From the NCBI GenBank assembly GCA_934219025.1, contig CAKQDG010000058.1:1-13955 (forward strand): DNA of 13,955 bases, in the 5' to 3' direction. A program made the translations under genes and the position numbers. Source of the DNA: an uncultured Prevotella sp. (GTDB lineage Bacteria; Bacteroidota; Bacteroidia; Bacteroidales; Bacteroidaceae). Each line of letters starts with the position of its first letter. Within the stretch, counting starts at the first letter, position 1. Below are positions 7,945-13,955 of the stretch, piece by piece. The notes under the pieces were generated by a model. The model searched no databases. It had not been told where the DNA came from and saw only the letters and a list, made by a program, of their open reading frames with translations.

Positions 7945-9075
7945 TTATTCAACTTTAAATCTGGCAAAGAGAGGATATTTCTCTCTTGACTCTTTCGTAT
8001 TTCGAGTGATTGACTCCAATTTAACATTTTTGCCAATAAAAGGCATAGCATCACGAGTCAACACCATACATTTTCCGCAATGACAAGTTCCATTTTCGTC
8101 TTGCTCTACCAAAACTGTATTTCCTTTATATTGTTTAATCAACTCCTTCAAATCATCACTTTCGTTAGATTGTTCATCAGCAAAAGCATACGCAACCTTC
8201 ATCTTTAAAATTTGTTTATCTTTTTCTGTTGAAGGTAAAGATTTTAGCCACGTAAGGATATTTAGGAACTCATATATAGTTGACTGAACTAAATAGGGTG
8301 CCTTACCCTCTTTGACATACGCATCTATCTTCAACCTATGTGACCCTTCATTGCACACTGATACTGTCGAATGAAAACATCTTTGTATATGAAGCGGTAC
8401 AAAGTTATTCTTCTCCATGATGTCCTGTCCAAGGAATTTGCTACAATCAGCCAAGTTACTTCCTTGATATGGTTCCAAAAGAAGACCATAACAATAGCAC
8501 TGTTCCATAATCCAATCCAATTCTTTACGTATCATATTGAACACTTCTGGATTGTTATATTTCTTTTCTTCAAGGAAAGTTAATATTTTAATCAAATCTT
8601 TTGGATTGGAATACCAAGAAAGCAAATCTTTATATTGATGCTTGATTTTATATTCTGCCATTTTTGGTACAACCTCTAATATTCTTTCAAAGAGGAGGTT
8701 CATTTCCAATGGCTTCTTATAATAGTCATGGTCATCATAGTTTCTTTCACACCCTTTGACCATGTAAGATATTGCAGTCTCACCTTCAAATCCACCACCA
8801 GTGTAAACAAACCAAGGAAGTTTTATATTCTTTCTTGACAGGCTTTGCAAAGCATACTGTAAAGCAGAGACTTCAGGCATGGAATCATCGTCAGTCTCAT
8901 GTTTTAAGCAATTTGCATCCAATACGATAGCATCATACGAAGAGGTTGGTGCAAGAATCTCTTCAACTCCTGCATCAACATTTTTCTTATTTGTTATGAC
9001 TATGCCTTTTTCATAAGCTCTATCCATAAAAGCCTCATTAGGCACATCATCAATCCAAAGCACTTTTAACTCCAT
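7945..9075 (-). CDS. Receiver-domain (response-regulator-like) protein with uncharacterised C-terminal region
   Basis: I do not recognise a named family for the whole protein. The N-terminal 130 residues look like a two-component receiver domain: KVLWIDD with acidic Asp9/Asp10, a candidate phospho-acceptor Asp53 (DAIVLDAN), Thr92 (FVYTGGG) and Lys121-Pro122 (YYKKP). All five canonical positions appear filled. The region 140-376 has no visible helix-turn-helix, GGDEF, HD or other standard output domain. It is helical (about 140-200), has a NEGSH segment at 242-246 followed by PYLVQSTIYEFLNILTWL (260-277), vaguely like HEPN-type folds, and ends with a CxCxxC cluster (Cys331, 333, 336) that might bind metal. 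Its ATG is one base past the stop of the kinase-like gene, so the two are translationally coupled and are the natural cognate pair. It probably acts by protein contact or a catalytic output rather than as a transcription factor (inference). Its low GC contrasts with hsdM. Confidence 0.75.
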   Translation of the reverse strand: MELKVLWIDDVPNEAFMDRAYEKGIVITNKKNVDAGVEEILAPTSSYDAIVLDANCLKHETDDDSMPEVSALQYALQSLSRKNIKLPWFVYTGGGFEGETAISYMVKGCERNYDDHDYYKKPLEMNLLFERILEVVPKMAEYKIKHQYKDLLSWYSNPKDLIKILTFLEEKKYNNPEVFNMIRKELDWIMEQCYCYGLLLEPYQGSNLADCSKFLGQDIMEKNNFVPLHIQRCFHSTVSVCNEGSHRLKIDAYVKEGKAPYLVQSTIYEFLNILTWLKSLPSTEKDKQILKMKVAYAFADEQSNESDDLKELIKQYKGNTVLVEQDENGTCHCGKCMVLTRDAMPFIGKNVKLESITRNTKESREKYPLFARFKVE

Positions 9076-9076
9076 A

Positions 9077-11770
9077 TTACTCTTCGATTAAAGGTAAATT
9101 AATACTGAAAACACATGGATAAGGTGAATGCAAGAGCTCTTCATAAGCAACAGACCCTCCAAAATGCTCAGCTATATCCTTCACCTGCCAACAACCAATG
9201 CCAGTATGCTTGCCAATTCCCCAAGTAAACAGTTTATTCAAATCTGTATCTTTAGAAACAAGTTCGCCATTATTGGCAACTTTAATACTTACAATATTCT
9301 TAGAGGCAATAGATTTTGAAAGAACGTGGACCATTATTTCATTACAACTATCCTTTCGATTCCTAAAGCCATATATTTTAGCATTCTCTATCAAATTGTC
9401 TAACATTTGAGTCAAGTCCTTTCTTGAAATGTTGACAAAGCAATGAGCATTTTCGTCCATTTTCCAGTCCTCAGGGAAACATATTGGATAATTTGGAACA
9501 ATTATATCATTGACATCCGGACTGAAATATATGGAACATATCTCATTGACCTCCTTACTTTTTACATAGGAAGGCAGAAAGTCGTAGAGATCCACTTTCT
9601 CTGCTGGAGAATAAGCCTCTTGAGAGGTAAATTGGTCAACCATACCTATCACCTTGTTTGTTTGCTCAACAAGTACAGACAGATACTCACCCAATTTTTT
9701 GCCAGATCTTTGAGAAACCACAGAATCCTTATTTACACTCTCATTTACGTCAATGAAGTCCTTGATGTTCTGAACCATTGGCATGATTTCATTCAAAACT
9801 TGCGCCACCGCATGTTTACGTTGACGTTGACCAAGGACAAAATCCTCAAACTTTTTCTCATATGTTGCTTCAAGAAAAGCCGCTCTTTTCTCCAACTGGT
9901 CAGATTGTTCATCCAACACAGCTTTTTCCTGTTCCAATTTTGATACAGGAACTTGGATTTTACAACTCAGGAACTCGTCCACAGACATAAATGCTCCATG
10001 ACCTCCAAAAGAACTTTTACCAAAGCGATCAAGTTGCTTGACAAAATAGTCCTTATACAACTCAGATAACAGGTATTGAGGTTTTATCACCTCTTCATTT
10101 ACCTTGAACGCCTTGAAATTAGGTCTTACGAACACAGGCTTGCCATTCGTTTCCAAATAGGCAAATTGCTTTATGAACTTTGTCCAAAGAAGACAGTCTT
10201 CAGCGACAACACGTAATTGACTGCCCTCCATCTTTCTAATCTGCAATTCCTCTGCCTTAACAACATATTCTGCAGCATTGCTATTTCTTCTATTAAAAGA
10301 GAAAAACAAGCCCTCCTTTTCAGCAGCGTACTTAGTCGGCAACTGCTTTAAGCACAGATTTAACGCCATTAACTTTTTACCATCCTCACACTCTACTTTT
10401 GTGCTTAGATAGTACAAAGGATATACCTTATACTTATTGGCAATGATTTCTGATATAGGAACTTCTATCACATACTTCTCATCATGATTGGACAAACAAA
10501 GATTTACAGCAGAGTTCATATCAAAATTCTTGACAGCAAAAGACATTTCTTCAAAACAATGACTTGCATCAACAAAACGCACGACACCCTTTCTCTGCTT
10601 ATTCTTGTTCGTAACAAACACCAAAGGCTGCACATAGGTTCCATCAAGTACATTACTTGGCAATAGGACAACCATCTCCAACAAATCACTGTCAATCAAT
10701 GGCTTTATTAAAGAAACGCCCTCTTTTGAGAAACAGGCAGAAGGAAAATGAACCGACACAGATTTCTGGTTACAACTTTCCGCTGCAACAACTAACATAT
10801 TCTTTGGCTCATCATCTAAATGTTGAAAATCATAAAGATTATAAGCCTGCAATCTCTTTAATGGCTCATGGGAGAGAATCGGCAACATAACGATATTATC
10901 ATATTGCTTTTCCTTCCACGCAGACAGAGGATTATACTCAATACTTCTACTATTCTTAGAATGCAACAAAAGATTCATTTTTGCAATTGGTTTCATGTCA
11001 TAGCAAATGACTTTACCCAAATAACGGACTGAATCATCCAGCTGAGCACCCAAAAAGCCATCACCAGCAAAAGGCTCATATATTGACCCCTGCTTAATAT
11101 TTAGCAATTTGGCTACAAATTTAGCCAAATCATGAGAATAAGAGCCCAAATTCTTTGGAGCTTGCTTTTGTTTCTGTATAGCTCTCAATATTTCATTGAA
11201 TGCAAAATCCACATTTGCACCATACCAATCTTTAGATATAGATGTTAATCCTTCAACTATATCTTTCAAATCAACAAGCGTCAACTCATAACAACCAGAT
11301 TCTTGTATATCTGATTGTGAACGATTGAACGAATTGATTATACCTTTGATTTCATCCTTGTCGTCATCATCACAGAAATCGGCAACAATGGCACGATTGA
11401 ACGTCCAAGAAGCTTCCTTATTATTCGCTCTTAGCAATCTCAGATACAAATTCTTACAAGAGACTTCATCTTTAGCCTCTCTCATCAAATTTTTCATCTT
11501 TAGAGAAAGAGTATTCTCGGAATCTCTGAGTTCTTTCCATATCTGCCAAAAATCGCTCAAATCATCATTGCACTCTTCCTTTGCAAACACTAAATCATGT
11601 TGTTCTTCTGGAAGGAGATTTTCAACATAGCGGAGTGTTCCCTTCTTTGCAAAATAGAAGAAGAGCAAGAAGTCATAGATTCTCAATGGCTCCAAACCAT
11701 AATAAGAATCCAAAACGTCCATGAACTTACGAGTCTCAGCAACCATGTTTACATTCTCATTTACCATCAT
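9077..11770 (-). CDS. Degenerate HsdM/HsdS-like protein fused to a histidine kinase ATPase domain
   Basis: The 897 residues are counted from the ATG at 11770. A TTG at 11800 would add ten residues and leave an 18-bp gap to the WYL gene, but ATG-ATG at 11770/11767 is the likelier start. Domains in order: an HsdM-like helical N-terminus (about 20-200); a Rossmann methyltransferase-like core with YEPFAGDG (231-238); an HsdS recognition-domain-like segment (about 530-620) ending in MSVDEFLSCKIQVPVSKLEQ; a coiled-coil linker (about 610-650); an H-box-like QRQRKHAVAQ with His653; and a GHKL ATPase domain with N-box DNLIENAK (791-798), G1-like VANNG (831-835) and GIGKHTGIG (851-859). Where HsdM has NPPF, this protein has MLPI (295-298), so methylation activity is doubtful. 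It is followed one base later by the receiver gene. I infer a sensor kinase whose input is a repurposed type I methylase/specificity module; no membrane segment is seen, so it should be cytoplasmic. Confidence 0.8.
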   Translation of the reverse strand: MMVNENVNMVAETRKFMDVLDSYYGLEPLRIYDFLLFFYFAKKGTLRYVENLLPEEQHDLVFAKEECNDDLSDFWQIWKELRDSENTLSLKMKNLMREAKDEVSCKNLYLRLLRANNKEASWTFNRAIVADFCDDDDKDEIKGIINSFNRSQSDIQESGCYELTLVDLKDIVEGLTSISKDWYGANVDFAFNEILRAIQKQKQAPKNLGSYSHDLAKFVAKLLNIKQGSIYEPFAGDGFLGAQLDDSVRYLGKVICYDMKPIAKMNLLLHSKNSRSIEYNPLSAWKEKQYDNIVMLPILSHEPLKRLQAYNLYDFQHLDDEPKNMLVVAAESCNQKSVSVHFPSACFSKEGVSLIKPLIDSDLLEMVVLLPSNVLDGTYVQPLVFVTNKNKQRKGVVRFVDASHCFEEMSFAVKNFDMNSAVNLCLSNHDEKYVIEVPISEIIANKYKVYPLYYLSTKVECEDGKKLMALNLCLKQLPTKYAAEKEGLFFSFNRRNSNAAEYVVKAEELQIRKMEGSQLRVVAEDCLLWTKFIKQFAYLETNGKPVFVRPNFKAFKVNEEVIKPQYLLSELYKDYFVKQLDRFGKSSFGGHGAFMSVDEFLSCKIQVPVSKLEQEKAVLDEQSDQLEKRAAFLEATYEKKFEDFVLGQRQRKHAVAQVLNEIMPMVQNIKDFIDVNESVNKDSVVSQRSGKKLGEYLSVLVEQTNKVIGMVDQFTSQEAYSPAEKVDLYDFLPSYVKSKEVNEICSIYFSPDVNDIIVPNYPICFPEDWKMDENAHCFVNISRKDLTQMLDNLIENAKIYGFRNRKDSCNEIMVHVLSKSIASKNIVSIKVANNGELVSKDTDLNKLFTWGIGKHTGIGCWQVKDIAEHFGGSVAYEELLHSPYPCVFSINLPLIEE

Positions 11771-11818
11771 TTCAAAACAATTTAAAAATTCAACAATCAA
11801 TTAACGAGTGCAAAGGTA

Positions 11819-12826
11819 CTACTTGTTAGTGCAGCCATTCTGCACTGACAAATATTTTTGCAAATTTTCTTCGATTTTTGCCTTGATTTCTTGTCTTAAC
11901 CAGTCGGGAGACAACACTTCCACATCAGGAATGAAAGAAAATATCTGTTGTGACAACTCTCGATTTGGCTTAACATTGATAGATATTGTGTTCGGTTCCT
12001 CACATAGTTCCTGAGAAGGATGCAGTGGCTTTGAGACCACATAAGGAAAGCGGTGCTCTGAAAAACGAAGCACGACTTTTTCCGTTGGTGTATCATCGTA
12101 TGGCACGGACACACCAATCACATCCTTAAAATAGGTATCGAAATCAACTTTATCGTTCTTGATGAAAGGAACATCTAATGTCTTGAATGACTCTATGCGG
12201 TCTAAGGCATAGTTTTCGATCCTGTTCTTTTCTTGATGCCAGCCAAACAAGAACCATCTTCCATTATATTGCTTCATATAATAAGGATGAACTGTACAGA
12301 TTCGTGGTTCCTTGCCAAAGGACTGATACTTTACTTCCAAAGGTCGATGACTTATTGTAGCATCGATGATTTCAGAAAGATGCTCCACACCTTTCAGCAT
12401 TTCATTTTGGGCAAAGGATATAAGATTCTCCGAATTTGGTTTTACCCCGAAGCGTATCTCCAAATTAGAAATGACCTCTTCAAGCCATGCGTTGGCTGGA
12501 ATACCACGATAACGTCCAAGCATCCCAATCGTTGAGCGAAGATTTGCCAGTTCCTCTTGCGTCAATTCATAATCAAAGATAGAGAAGTCTGATTCAGTAT
12601 AAACATAATAAGACTTATTGCCATTATACTTGACTGCCCTTATAGGCGCATTGAACGTTACTTTCATGTTACTGATATCTTCCCGAATTTGGCGCAAGCT
12701 GATGTTATAGCCAAGTTTCTCACTTACGTAATCAACCAAGTTATCAATATTATATCTTCTTTGCTTACTGCGGAAACAATATTCGAGAAATCTATAACGG
12801 TCAAATGCATTTTTGTTTACTGGCAT
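11819..12826 (-). CDS. WYL-domain transcriptional regulator
   Basis: This 335-residue protein has the standard plan of WYL regulators, which often control phage-defence operons and are thought to sense nucleic-acid or nucleotide ligands. Residues about 8-75 form a winged helix-turn-helix (RYRFLEYCFRS, then SLRQIREDIS as the likely recognition helix). The WYL domain spans about 150-215, with NGRWFLFGW (188-196) as the WYL motif and NYALDRIES (205-213) as the conserved following strand. A WCX-type C-terminal domain covers about 245-330. It is the first gene of the operon, ending 48 bp before the ATG of the kinase-fusion gene (18 bp before the alternative TTG). As promoter-proximal gene it probably autoregulates the operon; direct repeats just upstream (12833-12892) are candidate operators. 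Confidence 0.9.
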   Translation of the reverse strand: MPVNKNAFDRYRFLEYCFRSKQRRYNIDNLVDYVSEKLGYNISLRQIREDISNMKVTFNAPIRAVKYNGNKSYYVYTESDFSIFDYELTQEELANLRSTIGMLGRYRGIPANAWLEEVISNLEIRFGVKPNSENLISFAQNEMLKGVEHLSEIIDATISHRPLEVKYQSFGKEPRICTVHPYYMKQYNGRWFLFGWHQEKNRIENYALDRIESFKTLDVPFIKNDKVDFDTYFKDVIGVSVPYDDTPTEKVVLRFSEHRFPYVVSKPLHPSQELCEEPNTISINVKPNRELSQQIFSFIPDVEVLSPDWLRQEIKAKIEENLQKYLSVQNGCTNK

Positions 12827-12832
12827 AACTAT

Positions 12833-12892
12833 TTTTATTTAGTCCGACTTCAAAGGATAATAACTCAATCTTTTATTTAGCTAATCAGACTT
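12833..12892 (-). promoter_or_regulatory. Imperfect direct repeat upstream of the WYL gene (candidate operator)
   Basis: Read on the plus strand, TTTTATTTAG-TCC-GACTT (12833-12850) recurs as TTTTATTTAG-CTAATCA-GACTT (12871-12892). Both copies lie between the candidate promoter and the start codon of the WYL regulator, where a bound repressor would block the operon. The repeat is visible in the sequence; binding by the WYL protein is inference. Confidence 0.4.
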
Positions 12893-12941
12893 TTAACCTA
12901 TTTATTTTTTTACGAGTCATAGTCTTTTCACTATTCTTATA

Positions 12942-12949
12942 CAAAAATA
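12942..12949 (-). promoter_or_regulatory. Candidate -7 element of the operon promoter
   Basis: On the minus strand this reads TATTTTTG, a perfect match to the Bacteroidota -7 consensus TAnnTTTG, placed 115 bp upstream of the WYL start codon. No clear TTTG is found at the usual -33 distance, only T-rich sequence, so the call is moderate. It would give an AT-rich leader of about 110 nt that contains the direct repeat at 12833-12892. Confidence 0.45.
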
Positions 12950-13030
12950 CAAAAACAATCTGAAAAAACTGTTTTTAGACTGTGATTTATCCAGAAGTCA
13001 AAAGAAAACAAACAAAAATGTTTTTTGGTG

Positions 13031-13051
13031 ATTTTACCCTCACACCCTCAC
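13031..13051 (+). repeat. Left terminal inverted repeat of the MITE-like element
   Basis: Contains two CCCTCAC units 8 bp apart (13037-13043, 13045-13051) and is the exact reverse complement of 13570-13590. Confidence 0.9.
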
Positions 13052-13100
13052 CAATCGTCTTGAAAGTCCCTGTTTATCGGAGGTCTGAGGTGTGAGGGAT

Positions 13101-13132
13101 AGTGTGAGGGGTTGATGCTTACCCCTCACACT
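13101..13132. repeat. 12-bp stem hairpin inside the MITE-like element
   Basis: AGTGTGAGGGGT (13101-13112) pairs perfectly with ACCCCTCACACT (13121-13132) around an 8-nt loop. Each arm carries the same GTGAGGG unit as the element ends. No U-tract follows on either strand, so it is not a standard intrinsic terminator. Confidence 0.8.
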
Positions 13133-13249
13133 TTCAACGAGGACGTAATTCTGCTTTTTGAATCATTATTCCGGCATAGCTATTATACTAAACTTTCGGA
13201 CTTAGAATTGCAGTCTGTATCCATTGTTTTTTATGTTTATCGCCCGATG

Positions 13250-13288
13250 GCAAGTAAAAATGCCCGAGGAACGTGGGCTTTTACTTGC
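13250..13288. repeat. Long hairpin with 2-nt bulge inside the MITE-like element
   Basis: GCAAGTAAAA (13250-13259) pairs with TTTTACTTGC (13279-13288). Past an AT bulge the stem continues with GCCC (13262-13265) and GGGC (13275-13278), closing a 9-nt loop. That gives 14 paired bases, a stable structure in RNA or single-stranded DNA. Confidence 0.8.
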
Positions 13289-13442
13289 AAGAGTGTGCTT
13301 TGTCGGTTTTTTGTCTAAATCAGAAACTTGAATATTATACCCCTTGCATATTTTCGAAAAGCGCCGTTTGGCAAAAACAAAGCCTCGGTATACCGAAGGT
13401 AAAGCAACGTTTAACCATGAGTATCGCAATGCTGCACTCACG

Positions 13443-13470
13443 GTACCAAAATGCTTTTCCGTTTTGGTAC
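13443..13470. repeat. 9-bp stem hairpin inside the MITE-like element
   Basis: GTACCAAAA (13443-13451) pairs with TTTTGGTAC (13462-13470) around a 10-nt loop. A nearby 12-bp perfect palindrome, TCGGTATACCGA (13385-13396), adds to the dyad-rich character of this stretch. Confidence 0.75.
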
Positions 13471-13569
13471 TGCGGCTAACATCACCATCAACCTACTTCT
13501 GCCCTCACGCCTTCACCCTATCACTCACGCATGTATATCAATGAATATCAAATTGTTACGTCTATAAAT

Positions 13570-13590
13570 GTGAGGGTGTGAGGGTAAAAT
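13570..13590 (-). repeat. Right terminal inverted repeat of the MITE-like element
   Basis: Contains two GTGAGGG units (13570-13576, 13578-13584) and is the exact reverse complement of 13031-13051. Confidence 0.9.
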
Positions 13591-13623
13591 AAGCGAAAAA
13601 AAATTTCTTGTTATAAGCAAAGA

Positions 13624-13655
13624 TTTGCTATGTTCAAGGATTTTTCTTAACTTTA
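13624..13655 (+). promoter_or_regulatory. Candidate Bacteroidota-type promoter of the AAA-ATPase-like gene
   Basis: TTTG (13624-13627) is followed after exactly 20 bp by TAACTTTA (13648-13655), one base off the TAnnTTTG consensus. The start codon is 28 bp further on, giving a leader of roughly 20 nt. Spacing and position both fit a housekeeping promoter of this phylum. Confidence 0.5.
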
Positions 13656-13683
13656 CACTCGAATATAGAAATTGACATTATAT

Positions 13684-13955
13684 ATGGAAAGGAAACTATA
13701 CCCGATAGGGATTCAGACTTTTGAACGCATCCGCAAAGAGGACAAATTTTACATTGACAAGACGGAATATGTTTATAGAATGACACATACCGACGGCACG
13801 TACTTTTTTCTGAGCCGCCCGCGACGGTTCGGAAAATCGTTGCTCGTGTCTACTTTCCAAAGCTATTTCGAGGGGAGGAAGGATCTCTTCGAAGGGCTTG
13901 CTCTCGGAAATCTTGAAAAGGAGTGGACGGAATATCCGGTGCTGCATTTCGACAT
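13684..13955 (+). CDS. AAA-ATPase-like / PD-(D/E)XK superfamily protein, 5' portion only
   Basis: The first 90 codons are present; the rest lies beyond the window. The start (MERKLYPIGIQTFERIRKED) and the segment FYIDKTEYVYRM followed by FLSRPRRFGKS (42-52) are the hallmark of the Bacteroidota 'AAA-ATPase_like' family (PF09820). Those proteins usually run to about 500-600 residues and end in a PDDEXK_9 nuclease-like domain. The P-loop is the family's unusual form, with Gly50-Lys51-Ser52. The function of these proteins is not firmly known; many near-identical copies per genome suggest a mobile or conflict-related role. It is transcribed divergently from the restriction operon and is probably not part of it. 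Confidence 0.9.
   Translation, partial: MERKLYPIGIQTFERIRKEDKFYIDKTEYVYRMTHTDGTYFFLSRPRRFGKSLLVSTFQSYFEGRKDLFEGLALGNLEKEWTEYPVLHFD

Larger units (their letters stand above)
13021..13600. mobile_element. Non-coding MITE-like element with 21-bp perfect terminal inverted repeats
   Basis: This segment has no convincing gene. Its ends are exact inverted copies over 21 bp: 13031-13051 (begins ATTTTACCCTCACACC) and 13570-13590 (ends GGTGTGAGGGTAAAAT). The match continues imperfectly outward for about 10 more bases on each side. Between them lie three hairpins and further GTGAGGG/CCCTCAC units. A short element with inverted ends and no transposase is what a MITE would look like. I see no clear target-site duplication, so it could instead be a decayed larger element or a repeat family moved by another mechanism. 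It sits between two divergent promoters and leaves both intact. Confidence 0.55.

Noticed and set aside
11771..11800. TTG start at 11800 for the kinase fusion
   Set aside because: Two ATG codons follow at 11770 and 11767; the ten extra residues add nothing recognisable. It remains possible because it shortens the gap to the WYL gene.
13112..13544. Small open frames inside the intergenic element (13112-13318 plus, 13202-13441 minus, 13273-13479 plus, 13344-13544 plus)
   Set aside because: They overlap each other on both strands, run through hairpins, and show no domain or convincing translation signal.
13031..13590. CRISPR array based on repeated GTGAGGG units
   Set aside because: The units are only 7 bp, occur in both orientations and are irregularly spaced; there are no cas genes.

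Overview
The window looks like a chromosomal defence locus of a Bacteroidota member, most likely Bacteroidales and probably Prevotella/Segatella-like. The reasons are the moderate-to-low GC, the weak ribosome binding sites, candidate promoters of the Bacteroidota form (TTTG, about 20 bp, TAnnTTTG), and an AAA-ATPase-like/PD-(D/E)XK gene at the right edge from a family that is highly amplified in these genomes. The genus is inferred, not shown.

Layout. Positions 1-12826 hold seven genes in a row on the minus strand, closely spaced and probably one operon. In transcription order they are: a WYL-domain regulator (12826-11819); a composite protein of about 900 residues with an HsdM-like fold, an HsdS-like segment and a histidine-kinase ATPase domain (11770-9077); a receiver-domain protein (9075-7945); hsdM (7930-5882); hsdS (5876-4533); a DUF1016/YhcG-type PD-(D/E)XK nuclease gene (4386-3340); and hsdR (3290 to beyond the left edge). 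Positions 12827-13683 are a divergent intergenic region. It holds a candidate operon promoter with a direct repeat, then a non-coding segment of 560-580 bp bounded by 21-bp perfect inverted repeats and carrying several hairpins (MITE-like), then a second promoter. On the plus strand, 13684-13955 is the start of the AAA-ATPase-like gene.

How the genes may work together. HsdM, HsdS and HsdR form a complete, intact-looking type I restriction-modification system. What sets the locus apart is the pair inserted between the WYL regulator and hsdM. The upstream protein looks like a degenerate methyltransferase/specificity module (NPPF motif lost) joined to a histidine kinase with H, N and G boxes. 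The downstream protein has a receiver-like N-terminus with conserved Asp and Lys but no recognisable DNA-binding output domain. I infer a phosphorelay-like pair whose sensory end is built from type I restriction subunits, perhaps reading DNA or the HsdM/HsdS complex and controlling restriction. This is the best candidate here for a little-described system. The nuclease gene between hsdS and hsdR is framed by two 20-bp palindromes that differ by a compensated base pair, which suggests an inserted cassette or paired protein-binding sites.
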